Assembly: GCA_031367105.1 (NCBI GenBank)
Contig: JANLPG010000145.1
Location: forward strand, 1-64,000
Direction: 5' to 3'
Origin: Palsa-1233 sp031367105
GTDB taxonomy: Bacteria; Gemmatimonadota; Gemmatimonadetes; Gemmatimonadales; GWC2-71-9
Length of the DNA stretch: 64,000 bases
Part shown: piece after piece, positions 53,517 to 63,127 of the stretch
Layout of the letters: every line of letters begins with the position of its first letter
How positions within the stretch are numbered: the first letter of the stretch is position 1
The notes under the pieces: generated by a model
The model's input: the letters and a program-made list of their open reading frames with translations, nothing else
Told to the model about the DNA's origin: nothing
The model's database searches: none
Program-made: the position numbers and the translations under genes

Positions 53517-55613
53517 CTATCGGATCAGCGCGGTGGTCGCAATGCGCATCTCGACCGTCGCCGACTCGATCCGGTGCCGCAGCTCGACGAGCTCGCGCTT
53601 CGCGCGCGCCGGATCGCGGTCCTGCAGCGCTTCACTGATGCCGGGCAACGCAATGTTGGCATAGCCGTTGTCGCGGTCGGCGGCGAAGACCAGGTTCCTC
53701 AGGAACGGTCGGCCAACCAGCCCTGACGCTCGCGTCAACCCCTGCTCCAACTTGCGCACCGTGGCATTGACGGCGACCAGCCGGGAGGACTTCGCACCAC
53801 TCGCCAGCACACTGTCGCGCGCCACGTTGAATCGGCGCGCGGCCTCTGCCAGGCCAGTCGCCGCCATCCGCAGCCGCAGGAAGTCGCCCTGGAGCGCCAC
53901 GTTGCCACTGGTTCGCTCGACCCGAACCGAGAGCGTGGCCAGATAGTTTCCCAGCGCCTCGTGGTCAATCGGGAGGATGTCGGCATTCGCAAGTCGCGCC
54001 AGGAGCACCGCGGAGAGTCGACCGGCCGCAGCGTGGCTGACATAGCCGACGTCGCCGAACCGCTCCATGAATCCCCAGGTATCATAGGCGGAGTGGTAGA
54101 CCCCACCCGCTCCTGCGAATCCGAACTCGACCGCCGGAATGCCGAGGTGGTTGTAGAAGCTGGCAAAATCGGAGCCACCACCCAGATCGCCAAGCACCGG
54201 TTCGGCGCGCGCCGCCCCGCTGCGCCCGCGGGCCCAGGCCTGATAGACGGTGCCGGTGTCACCGGGCTGACCCACCGTTCGGGTGACGTCCCGCAACAAT
54301 TCCTGGAGCGAAGCAGTACCACTGGCACCGAAGGAACGCCCTGAGGCAGCGACGTCCTGGTTGATATAGGCCACGGCCCGTGCACCGAGCGAATCCGCCA
54401 TGGACTCGACCCACTCAGTCGAACCCACCAGTCCCCACTCCTCGGCATCCCACGTGGCAAAGACGAGGGTGCGCCGTGGCCGCTCACCGGCCTTGAGGGC
54501 AGCACCCCAGGCGCGAGCGGCCTCGAGAATGCTCACCGTGCCCGAAACGTTGTCGGCCGCGCCGGGGCCCCAACCATCACGGTGGCCGCCGATGATGACC
54601 CACTCATCGGGGAACTCGCTGCCGCGGATCATCCCGAAAGTGTCGTAGATCGACTTGAAGGCACGGCTCCCACGCTCCGGCCAGACGGCCACGCGCGCCT
54701 GCACGGTGCCATCGCCGAGATGGTACGGAAAGTTCATTCCACCCTGCCATCCCTCCGGGGCCGCCGCTCCCCCCATTCCGCGCATCAGCAGCTCGGCGTT
54801 GCCGTACCCGATCGGGACCACCGGAATGAGGGAGACAGCGAGGGAATCTGGTGGCAGTCGGCGCGCGCCTGTGGTCGAGGGCCACCCCGGTGTGGTCGGG
54901 TCGCCGCTGCCGTTGAAGATCGAACCACGCTGCACGCCCTGCGGGTTGCGATAGGGACCCTTGGGGTAGACCTCCCCGCGGGTGAAGCCGTCTTCCATTG
55001 GATCGGAGTAGATCAGCAACGCTCGCGCTCCGTGCGATTCCGCTTCGCGTGCCTTGATGCCTCGGAACGAACGGCCGTAGCGCACAATGGCAACCTTTCC
55101 CTTCACCGAGATTCCGAGCGAGTCGAGCCGGGCGTAGTCGGTGGGAAGACCGTAGTTCACATACACCAGCGCAGCCGTCACGTCGCCTGCACCGGAATTG
55201 CCATTCATCGCCGGCCAGCTGGGGAGCATCGTGGTCGAGTCGCCCGGCACTGGAGGTTCGACGAGGTCGAGTCGAGTGAGCGTGGGCGCCACCCGCTCGA
55301 CGACGGTCGAGTCGTGGTAGGGCAGGTAGACCCGGAACGTCGCGCGAGCAGTATCGAGCCCCCACGACTTCATCTGCCGCACGACGTAATCCGCGGTCGC
55401 CCTCTGCGCCGGCGTGCCGGCAATGTGCGGACGACCCGCGAGCGCGTGGGCGTGGCGCCGCGCCGATGCCGTGTCCGGTACGGCCTGCAGCTTGATCTCA
55501 AGCGCTGACTCGTGCGCGGCGCGGACCGGTGAAAACCCCTGGATCTGCTGCGCCCGGAGGCGGGTGACGAGGGCCAGCAACGGCAGGGCAACCAACAAGG
55601 CACGACCGGTCAT
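53517..55613 (-). CDS. secreted M28-family metallopeptidase (glutamate carboxypeptidase II-like)
   Basis: A 698-residue exported protein with a signal peptide (ALLVALPLLALVTRLRAQ). In order: an N-terminal peptidase part, a PA domain (about 100-280, with RYGRSFRGIKAREAESHGA), the zinc peptidase core, and a C-terminal TFR-like dimerisation helical domain. Zinc ligands and catalytic residues are visible in GGHRDGWGPGAADNVSG (His, Asp), TWDAEEWGLVGSTEW (Glu-Glu), YINQDVAASG and YHSAYDTW (His). Expected to cleave C-terminal residues from peptides in the periplasm or outside. The start at 55613 (MTGRALLV) was chosen because it begins the signal peptide; an upstream ATG adds 21 atypical residues. 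Confidence 0.88.
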   Translation of the reverse strand: MTGRALLVALPLLALVTRLRAQQIQGFSPVRAAHESALEIKLQAVPDTASARRHAHALAGRPHIAGTPAQRATADYVVRQMKSWGLDTARATFRVYLPYHDSTVVERVAPTLTRLDLVEPPVPGDSTTMLPSWPAMNGNSGAGDVTAALVYVNYGLPTDYARLDSLGISVKGKVAIVRYGRSFRGIKAREAESHGARALLIYSDPMEDGFTRGEVYPKGPYRNPQGVQRGSIFNGSGDPTTPGWPSTTGARRLPPDSLAVSLIPVVPIGYGNAELLMRGMGGAAAPEGWQGGMNFPYHLGDGTVQARVAVWPERGSRAFKSIYDTFGMIRGSEFPDEWVIIGGHRDGWGPGAADNVSGTVSILEAARAWGAALKAGERPRRTLVFATWDAEEWGLVGSTEWVESMADSLGARAVAYINQDVAASGRSFGASGTASLQELLRDVTRTVGQPGDTGTVYQAWARGRSGAARAEPVLGDLGGGSDFASFYNHLGIPAVEFGFAGAGGVYHSAYDTWGFMERFGDVGYVSHAAAGRLSAVLLARLANADILPIDHEALGNYLATLSVRVERTSGNVALQGDFLRLRMAATGLAEAARRFNVARDSVLASGAKSSRLVAVNATVRKLEQGLTRASGLVGRPFLRNLVFAADRDNGYANIALPGISEALQDRDPARAKRELVELRHRIESATVEMRIATTALIR

Positions 55614-55681
55614 CAGGCACTCGGCGGAACAGGTTTGTTGCGGCGATTTCGAGTGCGCCAAGTATGGTGCCAGCAAGCCAG

Positions 55682-55707
55682 AACGCCAACTCGCAGGAGT
55701 TGGCGTT
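55682..55707 (-). terminator. strong hairpin, probable terminator after the LVIVD-repeat gene
   Basis: AACGCCAACTC (55682-55692) pairs perfectly with GAGTTGGCGTT (55697-55707) around a four-base loop. It lies 31 nt past the stop of the LVIVD-repeat gene. On the minus strand the stem is followed by CTGGCTTG, with only a weak T content. Confidence 0.65.
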
Positions 55708-55738
55708 GTGGTTCAGCGCGCACCGACGCTCGGCACCG

Positions 55739-57493
55739 TCAGGGTACCACGCCGGTGATGTCGTAGATCAGGAGCGCCGGGGAGGCCGGGTCACGCGCCG
55801 CGAAGACGTACGTGCGACCGTTGATCACGGCGATCTCACCAGTATGGATCCCCTGCGCGACGAACACCGACCCGCGTAGAACCGGTCGCCGGGGGTCGAC
55901 GCGGTCGTAGACGTACATCCCGGCGCCTCCCGACCCACCCTCTGCTGTAATCACCAACGCCTTGCCGTCGGGCGTCACGGCGACGTCGCTGACGGTCGTG
56001 ATGTTCGGAACGATGATCGAGTCGACCAGGGTCGGCAACCCGCCTGCTACCCCGAGCGACCACACCTTGACTGCATTGCCACGGACACCACTGCGGGTTC
56101 CCCAGCCCCCGCTGTAGGCCCACGGACCCACGACCCACTGATCTGAGCCGTAGCGCTCGGGGACGTTGTTGCCGCCACCCCTTGTTGCCAGCGTGATGGG
56201 ATCGAGCGCCCAGAATCCACTCAGCATATCGGTGGCGTAGAGCGTGCCGTTGGCGAGCATCACGCCCCAGATATACGTGTTGCCGACACCCCCTGGCTTC
56301 GCCTGGGCGATGATCCGCGACGAGAGATCTCCCACGAGCACTCCGGAAACATCGACCGCGATCACGCCGCCATTATAGTACGCTGCGTAGAGCACCTGCC
56401 GCTGCTCATCCATCCAGAAGTTGTGGGTCCCGGCACCCGCCACGCGCACGAAGCCAACTTCGACCGGGGCGGCGAGGTTGGAGATATCGACCACGTGGAT
56501 GTCACCGGAAGAGGCGCTGCCCACTGCTCCAGGCCCTTCCTGACCAATGAAGAGGTACTTCTTCTCGCCATTGGTCGGGTTCTGGAACCACCAGGCATTG
56601 TGGACCTGCGCACCACCTGAGACACCGTTGGTGTTGGTAATCAGCGTGGAGATCAGCACTGGAGTGGCGGGCGTTCCGCCACGGATGCCGTTGCCGACAT
56701 CGTAAATCAGGACACCACTATTCCAGGCCAGCACGAAGGCAATGCCGTCGCGCACAAACGTGTCGTGGTGTCCGTAGTTCGCCGCGACGGGTACCGTGGC
56801 CACAAGGACCGGGTTGGTGCTTGCCGCGAATGCGGTGAAATTGAAGGTCACGCTCGACGCGGTCCCCTCGACCGTAGCGGTGACGCTCTGCGCGCCGATG
56901 GTGGCCCCGAGGATTGCAGTCATATTGGCGACGCCGGCGGCATCGGTGGCGCTGCTGCCCGCGGCGAGTGTCACCCCGCCGCTGGTGGCAGTCCAGAGCA
57001 CGTTGCGCGGGGGCGAGACCGCGAGGCCGTTCTGGAGCACCTGCACCCGGAGTTGCGCAGTGAGGGCGGCGCCAGCCGTGCCGCTCTGGTTGTTGCCCTG
57101 AAAAATGCTGATGCTGATCGAGGCTTGACCCGTTGCGGTGAAGATCACGTTCGACACGCTTCCGCGTTGCGCCGCCTTGACCGTGTTGGTCCCAGCCGTG
57201 GTGCCTAGCGTGAGCGAGGCCATCGCCAAGCCACTGACATTGGTGACCGAGCTGGCGGGCGTCACGCTGCCACCACCAGCCTGCACGCTCCAGTCGATGG
57301 TGATCCCGCTGACTGGCGCACCGAGGCCATCAGTCGCCTTCACGGTCAGTGGCGTCGCCAGCGCAGTGCCGACGGCCCCACTCTGCTGGTTGCCCGCATT
57401 CGCGGCAAGTGTGACATCAGTATTGGCGTCGGTGCCGCCCTTGCAGCCGAAGGCGACAAGCAGGGAGCTGGCAATCAGGAAGCGGAAACGCAT
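55739..57493 (-). CDS. secreted Ig-like/LVIVD-repeat protein
   Basis: A 584-residue exported protein. The N-terminus MRFRFLIASSLLVAFGCKGG looks like a signal peptide with a possible lipobox cysteine, though Phe at -2 is unusual. Two bacterial Ig-like (Big) domains follow (about 27-115 and 120-215), each with the SGAVGTALATPLTV or SGTAGAALTAQLRV start. Residues 220-584 form a beta-propeller-like region of LVIVD repeats (VHNAWW, DIHVVDISNLAAP, THNFWMDEQRQVLYAAYYNG). Probably a surface or periplasmic protein; ligand and activity unknown. Confidence 0.75.
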   Translation of the reverse strand: MRFRFLIASSLLVAFGCKGGTDANTDVTLAANAGNQQSGAVGTALATPLTVKATDGLGAPVSGITIDWSVQAGGGSVTPASSVTNVSGLAMASLTLGTTAGTNTVKAAQRGSVSNVIFTATGQASISISIFQGNNQSGTAGAALTAQLRVQVLQNGLAVSPPRNVLWTATSGGVTLAAGSSATDAAGVANMTAILGATIGAQSVTATVEGTASSVTFNFTAFAASTNPVLVATVPVAANYGHHDTFVRDGIAFVLAWNSGVLIYDVGNGIRGGTPATPVLISTLITNTNGVSGGAQVHNAWWFQNPTNGEKKYLFIGQEGPGAVGSASSGDIHVVDISNLAAPVEVGFVRVAGAGTHNFWMDEQRQVLYAAYYNGGVIAVDVSGVLVGDLSSRIIAQAKPGGVGNTYIWGVMLANGTLYATDMLSGFWALDPITLATRGGGNNVPERYGSDQWVVGPWAYSGGWGTRSGVRGNAVKVWSLGVAGGLPTLVDSIIVPNITTVSDVAVTPDGKALVITAEGGSGGAGMYVYDRVDPRRPVLRGSVFVAQGIHTGEIAVINGRTYVFAARDPASPALLIYDITGVVP

Positions 57494-57505
57494 CGAAGAA
57501 ACCCC

Positions 57506-57520
57506 GCGGCAGTGTGCCGC
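57506..57520 (-). terminator. hairpin between the beta-barrel gene and the LVIVD gene
   Basis: GCGGCA-GTG-TGCCGC, starting one base after the stop of the upstream gene. On the minus strand it is followed by GGGGTTTCTTCG and then the LVIVD ATG. It may be a weak terminator or may tune LVIVD translation. Confidence 0.45.
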
Positions 57521-57521
57521 T

Positions 57522-58787
57522 TCAGTGTTGGTGCATCATCGGCAAATCGTGATCGGCGGGACCGCTCGCCAGAACGCCATAGCGTCCCATCCGGTGGCCT
57601 CGCATTCCCCACCCGACCCCGACCCCTACGCTGACCTGCCGCATTGCGGTGGTGCCGTAGAGCGAGACCGGATCGAAAATTCCCAGATCCAGTTTCCTCA
57701 CCTGGCCCAGCGTTCCCTCGCCGAAGAACGTGAGCTGCAATCGCCGCCCTGCGGGGATAAAGTCAGTTGCCAGGTGGAGCGTGTGGAGCGTCCAGCGACC
57801 GATCCCGAGGATGCTGTTCTCAAAATGCGGCCGCCTGGTCCGGAACGGATCGACGAGTCGCTCTTCTTCGGGTCGATCGGTTCGTTCAAATCGATACCCA
57901 CCGCTCCAGCGGCCCCGCCGCAGCATTCCCTCGGCCAGCAGGGAGTGAAAAACGAAAAAGCCCCCGAGCTCCGAAGTTCGCGCCCATTCCGCCAGCAGAT
58001 ACCGCTCGCCCCACGGCGGCGTATCGTACCAACGCACCGAGACGGAACTCTTGACGGCGTCGCCCCCGGCACCGGCGCGATGCTCGGGAGAATGCACCTT
58101 GGCGCGTGATCCCTGGAGTTCCAGCCCCAGCACCGGACGAACCGTCACCCGAGCGCTCCAGGAGTCGCCGAAGCGCCACCCGCCATCGGGCCGCCTGAGC
58201 AGCGGCCATTGCCCCGGCCGTTCCGGCTCGTCGCCGTTGAAAAGCGATCCTTCCACCGTGAGCTTGCCGATGTCGTATTGGACCGCCGCAACTGCCCGCT
58301 CGAGAATCTGGGAGAAGTGGTGATTCACCGGGTACCGACTTAACGGCCGAGACATCGGATCGTCGCTGCCAAAGGGGACGAATCCCTTCCCAACGACCAC
58401 ACCGAGCCGGCCCGCTCCATCCCACCGGCCGAGCAGATCGACCGCTGCGAGATTGAGCTCGTGAACCGTGGTGTGGGGATGACGCCGATCGACGTAGCCC
58501 TCACCCCAAGCCCCGATCGTCAGTTCACCCTGCGGGATCGTGAGGCCCTCGAGGTCAATCGTCGCCGTGCCGAGCAGTCGTCCACCCAAGGCGCGTGCTT
58601 CCAGCATCACGATCGGTTGCACCAGGCGCACTTCGCTTCGCGAGCCGCCCAGAGGGACCGGATCGGCGTGCGTGCCAAGGAGTACCACCTGTGCCATTGG
58701 CGTGAGCTGAACGCCCGACTGGGCGGGTAGCGCGACCGCACCCCCGCCCAGTATCAGGCAACCCAGGAGGAGTCTCGAGCGAATCAG
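57522..58787 (-). CDS. secreted protein, probable outer-membrane beta-barrel, non-ATG start
   Basis: Function not recognised. From the first ATG (58697) the product is 391 residues with no export signal. The same frame continues upstream without a stop and encodes LIRSRLLLGCLILGGGAVA then LPAQSGVQLTP, a good Sec signal peptide. No ATG, GTG or TTG exists in that frame back to the TGA at 58869-58871, so initiation must be at CTG 58787 or ATT 58784, both touching the sdhB stop. The mature part alternates polar and hydrophobic residues (RRLQLTFFGEGTLGQVRK, MRQVSVGVGVGWGMRG) as barrel strands do, and ends in MMHQH. Confidence 0.6.
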   Translation of the reverse strand: MIRSRLLLGCLILGGGAVALPAQSGVQLTPMAQVVLLGTHADPVPLGGSRSEVRLVQPIVMLEARALGGRLLGTATIDLEGLTIPQGELTIGAWGEGYVDRRHPHTTVHELNLAAVDLLGRWDGAGRLGVVVGKGFVPFGSDDPMSRPLSRYPVNHHFSQILERAVAAVQYDIGKLTVEGSLFNGDEPERPGQWPLLRRPDGGWRFGDSWSARVTVRPVLGLELQGSRAKVHSPEHRAGAGGDAVKSSVSVRWYDTPPWGERYLLAEWARTSELGGFFVFHSLLAEGMLRRGRWSGGYRFERTDRPEEERLVDPFRTRRPHFENSILGIGRWTLHTLHLATDFIPAGRRLQLTFFGEGTLGQVRKLDLGIFDPVSLYGTTAMRQVSVGVGVGWGMRGHRMGRYGVLASGPADHDLPMMHQH

Positions 58788-59566
58788 GTGGACCCTGCCC
58801 GACCCCGAGATTCTCCGCGCGCAGCGAGCGTCGCTCGCAACCAGTCGCGATTCATCCGGGCGATGTTTTCAACCGAGATGTCCTTCGGACACGCTTCCTG
58901 GCACTCGCCGTAGTTGGTGCAGCCACCGAATCCCTCCTCATCCATCTGCTGTACCATGGCGAGGACCCGGCGGTTGCGCTCGGGCTGTCCCTGCGGCAAC
59001 CGACCGAGGTGACTGACCTTGGCTGCGGTGAACAGCATTGCTGAGGCGTTGGGACACGCGGCAACGCAGGCACCGCAGCCGATACACTGGGCGGCGTCCA
59101 TTGCCAGGTCGGAGTCTTCCTTCGCGATCGGGATGGCATTGCCGTCCTGCGCCGACCCCGTTGGCGCGGAAATAAAGCCGCCGACGGCGATAATCCGGTC
59201 GAACGCCGAGCGGTCGACCACCAGATCGCGCAGCACAGGAAAGGCGGCGGCGCGCCACGGTTCGATCACGATGGTGTCACCATCTTTGAAGCTGCGCATA
59301 TGCAGTTGGCAGGTGGTGGTCGCCTGCCGGGGGCCGTGCGGGGCACCGTTGATCATCAGGGCGCAGCTGCCGCAAATTCCCTCACGGCAATCGTGATCGA
59401 AGGCGATCGGCTCGTCACCCCGCGCCAGCAGCTCCTCATTCACGACATCGAGCATCTCGAGGAACGACATATGCTCATCGGCGGTGGTGGCATACTCACG
59501 AAATGCACCGGACGCCTTCGGGCCGGGCTGCCGCCAGACCTTCAACGTCAGTTTCATTGCACTCAT
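58784..59566 (-). CDS. sdhB: succinate dehydrogenase/fumarate reductase iron-sulfur subunit
   Basis: A 260-residue subunit with three Fe-S clusters. The [2Fe-2S] site is DHDCREGICGSCALMING with a later Cys in TTTCQLH. The [4Fe-4S] motif is QCIGCGACVAACPNA and the [3Fe-4S] region is CTNYGECQEACPKDIS. The sequence and single cytochrome partner point to the type B enzyme. ATG overlaps the sdhA stop. Confidence 0.96.
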   Translation of the reverse strand: MSAMKLTLKVWRQPGPKASGAFREYATTADEHMSFLEMLDVVNEELLARGDEPIAFDHDCREGICGSCALMINGAPHGPRQATTTCQLHMRSFKDGDTIVIEPWRAAAFPVLRDLVVDRSAFDRIIAVGGFISAPTGSAQDGNAIPIAKEDSDLAMDAAQCIGCGACVAACPNASAMLFTAAKVSHLGRLPQGQPERNRRVLAMVQQMDEEGFGGCTNYGECQEACPKDISVENIARMNRDWLRATLAARGESRGRAGST

Positions 59567-61473
59567 TTGTACGACCTCGTCGCCAGCTTGACGAATTCGA
59601 ACGAGAGCGGCTCAATATGCCGCACCGGTGCCGCGGCGCCCTGATACTCCCACACCGCGGCGTGCGTGAATCGTTCGTCGTCACGGAGGGCCTCGCCATC
59701 CTCGGTTTGGTATTCGGTCCGGAAATGGCCACCGCAGGACTCCTCGCGGAGCAGCGCATCGGAGCACATCAGCTCGCCAAACTCCAGGAAGTCGGCCACC
59801 CGACCAGCCTTCTCAAGCGACTGATTCAGGGTCTCGGCCGAGCCCGGCACCTTGACGTTCTCCCAGAACTCGGCGCGCAATTCCGGAATTCTTCGCAATG
59901 CCTCCTCAAGGCCGGCCCGGTCTCGCGCCATCCCGCACTTCTCCCACAGGATGTTTCCAAGCTCCTTGTGGAAGGAGTCCACTGAGCGTTTTCCGTCGAC
60001 TGCCAGCAACGTGCCGAGGCGGGTGTTGGCGCTCGTTTCTGCTTCACGGAATGCCGCATGCGAGGTGTCTACCGCCTCAAGCTTCGCTCCGGCGAGATAG
60101 TCTCCGATGGTGTACGGCAAGATGAAATAGCCGTCGGCCAGCCCCTGCATCAGTGCCGAGGCGCCGAGGCGGTTGGCGCCATGATCGGAGAAGTTGGCCT
60201 CGCCGATCACGTGCAGCCCGGGGAGGTTACTCATCAGGTTGTAGTCGACCCAGAGCCCGCCCATCGTGTAGTGGACGGCCGGATAAATACGCATCGGCGA
60301 AGCGTACGGATTCTCGGCCGTGATCCGCTCGTACATCTCGAACAGATTGCCGTAGCGCTCGCGGATGGTATCTTCGCCGAGTCGGCTGATGGCGGTCGAA
60401 AAGTCGAGGTACACGCCGCGCCCACCGGGACCCACACCGAGGCCGGCGTCACACGCCTCCTTGGCGGCCCGCGATGCGATGTCACGCGGGGCCAGGTTGC
60501 CGTAGCTGGGATATTTCCGTTCGAGGTAGTAGTCGCGCTCGCTTTCCGGAATGTCGGCGGGGGCGCGGGCATCGCCCGGCTCCCTTGGTACCCAGACGCG
60601 GCCGTCATTGCGCAACGACTCCGACATCAGCGTGAGTTTCGACTGGTAGTCACCGCTGACCGGGATGCAGGTGGGATGAATCTGCGTGAAGCACGGATTG
60701 GCGAAACCGGCGCCTTTCTTGTAGGCACGATACGCCGCCGTGACATTGCAGCCCTTGGCATTGGTCGAGAGGTAGAAGGCGTTGCCGTATCCGCCAGTCC
60801 CCAACACCACGGTGTGCGCCGCGAACGAAAGGACCTCCCCCGAGACCAGATCACGCGCGACGATGCCTCGTGCCCGTCCGTTGACGACCACCAGCTCGAG
60901 CATCTCGTGCCGTGAGTACATCGTGACCGTTCCCTTGCCAATCTGTCGCTCGAGCGCCTGATAGGCGCCAATCAGCAGCTGCTGGCCAGTCTGGCCGCGC
61001 GCATAGAAGGTGCGGGAAACCTGGGCACCGCCGAACGAACGGTTCGCCAGCAGCCCGCCATATTCGCGCGCGAAGGGAACGCCCTGTGCGACGCACTGGT
61101 CGATGATGTTCGCCGAGACCTGGGCGAGCCGGTAGACATTCCCCTCGCGCGCCCGGAAATCGCCACCCTTGATGGTGTCGTGGAACAATCGCCACGAGGA
61201 ATCGCCATCATTCTGGTAGTTCTTGGCCGCGTTGATCCCACCCTGTGCCGCAATCGAATGCGCCCGCCGCGGGGAATCCTGGAAACAGAAGCAGGAGACG
61301 TTGTAGCCGAGTTCCGCGAGCGAGGCGGCGGCTGACGCACCCGCAAGGCCGGATCCGACGATGATGACGTCAAACTTCCGCTTGTTGGCGGGCGACACCA
61401 GCCGCAGATCCTTCTTGTGGCGGTCCCACTTTTCTTCCAGCGGGCCCCCAGGAATTTTCGCGTCAAGATGCAT
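59563..61473 (-). CDS. sdhA: succinate dehydrogenase/fumarate reductase flavoprotein subunit
   Basis: A 636-residue FAD subunit that oxidises succinate. It has the dinucleotide-binding VIIVGSGLAGASAAASLAE, the flavin-linking histidine in RRAHSIAAQGGINAAKNY, the active-site HPTCIPVSGDY region and the late GEANFSDHGANRLGASALMQ (in part). ATG 61473 gives TGATG with sdhC. The upstream in-frame extension is inside sdhC. Confidence 0.97.
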   Translation of the reverse strand: MHLDAKIPGGPLEEKWDRHKKDLRLVSPANKRKFDVIIVGSGLAGASAAASLAELGYNVSCFCFQDSPRRAHSIAAQGGINAAKNYQNDGDSSWRLFHDTIKGGDFRAREGNVYRLAQVSANIIDQCVAQGVPFAREYGGLLANRSFGGAQVSRTFYARGQTGQQLLIGAYQALERQIGKGTVTMYSRHEMLELVVVNGRARGIVARDLVSGEVLSFAAHTVVLGTGGYGNAFYLSTNAKGCNVTAAYRAYKKGAGFANPCFTQIHPTCIPVSGDYQSKLTLMSESLRNDGRVWVPREPGDARAPADIPESERDYYLERKYPSYGNLAPRDIASRAAKEACDAGLGVGPGGRGVYLDFSTAISRLGEDTIRERYGNLFEMYERITAENPYASPMRIYPAVHYTMGGLWVDYNLMSNLPGLHVIGEANFSDHGANRLGASALMQGLADGYFILPYTIGDYLAGAKLEAVDTSHAAFREAETSANTRLGTLLAVDGKRSVDSFHKELGNILWEKCGMARDRAGLEEALRRIPELRAEFWENVKVPGSAETLNQSLEKAGRVADFLEFGELMCSDALLREESCGGHFRTEYQTEDGEALRDDERFTHAAVWEYQGAAAPVRHIEPLSFEFVKLATRSYK

Positions 61474-62126
61474 CAGAGGAGCCCCAGCAGGGCGGCGAGT
61501 GGGATGCTCAACAGCCCGCCCGCCACGAGCAGCGCCAGACCGACCGCGATCACCTTCCGCGATCTGTTCCACGCCGGGTGATTAAGACCGAGCGTCTGGA
61601 AGACTGACCAGATCCCGTGGCCGAAATGGAGGCCGAGGAAGACCATCGCGACCGCGTAGAAGATCGCCACCGGTGGGACGGCGAGGCCGCGTTTCAGGTT
61701 CGCCGACACGGCCCCTTCGCGGAAGTCGGGGTGCAGGGTGCCGAGCGTCAGATGGAGAATGTGGAAGACGATGAAGGTGAGTAGCAGCACCCCGCCCCAG
61801 CGCATCGTGTGGGCAGCGTAGCTCGAGGCCTGCAGCTCGTGCCGATCATATCCGGTCGGGCGCGCGCTGCGCGCCATCCGCGTCAATTGCCAGGCCGCCG
61901 CGATGTGGATGCTGACGGCAGCAAGGAGTCCGAGGCGTGCCACCCAGAGCAGCGGTCCGAAGGAGCGCAGCCAGGCGCCGTAGTCGTCCAGGTGCTGGGG
62001 GTTCACAAACACCAGGACATTCGAGATCATATGCGAGATCAGGAAGAGGACCAGCAACACTCCGGTGACCGCCATCGCCACCTTCTTCCCCACAGCGGTC
62101 TGCCATACGGCGACGAGTCGGTTCAT
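61473..62126 (-). CDS. sdhC: succinate dehydrogenase cytochrome b subunit (type B)
   Basis: A 217-residue membrane anchor with five predicted helices and haem-ligand histidines in LISHMISNVLVF, SIHIAAAWQLTR, FHILHLTLGTLHPDF and LGLHFGHGIWSVFQTLG. Single long anchors with two haems are typical of type B enzymes, which use menaquinone. That agrees with the mqn genes in this window. ATG 62126, or the adjacent GTG 62129, can start it. Confidence 0.93.
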   Translation of the reverse strand: MNRLVAVWQTAVGKKVAMAVTGVLLVLFLISHMISNVLVFVNPQHLDDYGAWLRSFGPLLWVARLGLLAAVSIHIAAAWQLTRMARSARPTGYDRHELQASSYAAHTMRWGGVLLLTFIVFHILHLTLGTLHPDFREGAVSANLKRGLAVPPVAIFYAVAMVFLGLHFGHGIWSVFQTLGLNHPAWNRSRKVIAVGLALLVAGGLLSIPLAALLGLL

Positions 62127-62133
62127 CACGTGC

Positions 62134-63057
62134 TCAGACGATCGCCTGAATCGACCGCACCGCCTCCGCCGACTGGTGTAGCGCCGCGCGTTCGGCGTCG
62201 GTCAGGGTGATCGAGATGATTCGCTCGAGTCCATTGCGCCCCAGCAGGCAGGGAACTCCACAATAGACGTCCGTGAGCCCGAACTCTCCCTGCAGCCACG
62301 CCGAGCAGGGGAGAATTCTGCGCTTGTCGAGCACGATCGCCTCGGCCATCTGGACGGCCGCGGCGGAAGGAGCGTAATACGCCGAACCGGTCTTCAGGTG
62401 CGCGACGATTTCGGCGCCACCGTTACGCGCCCGGGTGACGATCGCCTCGAGCTTGTCGGCGGCGAGCAGTTGGGTGATCGGAATACCAGAGACCGTGGTG
62501 CAGGAGATCAGCGGAACCATCGTATCGCCGTGGCCGCCGAGTACCATCGCCTGAATGTCCTCGACCGACACATCCAGTGCCTCGGAGAGGAACATCCGGT
62601 ACCGCGCAGTGTCGAGCACGCCAGCCATCCCGATCACTCGCTCACGCGGGAAGCCAGTGGCCTCGCGCATCACATAGCACATCGCGTCGAGCGGATTGGA
62701 GACCACGATCACGATCGCGTTGGGGGCCACCCGTTTGATATTTTCACCCACGGACTTCACGATCCCGGCGTTGGTCTTGACCAGGTCGTCGCGACTCATC
62801 CCCGGCTTGCGCGCGATGCCGGCAGTGACGATGAAGAGTTCTGATCCGGCGGCCAGTTCGTAGTCGTTGCTCCCCAGCACCCGGGCATCGAATCCTTCAA
62901 CCGGCCCGGACTGCCACTGGTCGAGCGCCTTCCCCTGCGGGACGCCCTCAACGACATCGACCATCACGACCGTGCGTGCAAGGTGTTTCTCTGCGACGCG
63001 CTGGGCGGCAGTGGCGCCGACGTTCCCTGCCCCAACCACCGTGATTTTCTCGAACAT
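62134..63057 (-). CDS. mdh: malate dehydrogenase (lactate-dehydrogenase-like type)
   Basis: A 307-residue NAD-dependent malate dehydrogenase. It has TVVGAGNVGATAAQRVAEK for NAD binding, VMVDVVEGVPQGKALD, the substrate arginines in RKPGMSRDDL and NPLDAMCYVM, and the proton-relay histidine in GGHGDTMVPL. It stands before sdhCAB, completing succinate-to-oxaloacetate steps apart from fumarase. No obvious Shine-Dalgarno. Its leader is about 63 nt if the predicted promoter is right. Confidence 0.96.
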   Translation of the reverse strand: MFEKITVVGAGNVGATAAQRVAEKHLARTVVMVDVVEGVPQGKALDQWQSGPVEGFDARVLGSNDYELAAGSELFIVTAGIARKPGMSRDDLVKTNAGIVKSVGENIKRVAPNAIVIVVSNPLDAMCYVMREATGFPRERVIGMAGVLDTARYRMFLSEALDVSVEDIQAMVLGGHGDTMVPLISCTTVSGIPITQLLAADKLEAIVTRARNGGAEIVAHLKTGSAYYAPSAAAVQMAEAIVLDKRRILPCSAWLQGEFGLTDVYCGVPCLLGRNGLERIISITLTDAERAALHQSAEAVRSIQAIV

Positions 63058-63085
63058 ATCGGGTCCGCTCGTGACGAAGTGATCA

Positions 63086-63101
63086 GGCGCTCAGTGGCGC
63101 C
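63086..63101 (-). other. hairpin in the mdh leader
   Basis: GGCGC-TCAGTG-GCGCC, five-base arms and a six-base loop, between the predicted mdh start of transcription and the ATG. It could affect translation or RNA stability; nothing more is evident. Confidence 0.35.
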
Positions 63102-63127
63102 GAAAGTGTCGCTCGAATGCCCCGGTC

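Noticed and set aside
55657..55672. TGGCACCATACTTGGC upstream of the M28 peptidase as a sigma-54 promoter
   Set aside because: The -24 half is good, but the -12 half has GG where GC is essential, and the GC is displaced by one base.
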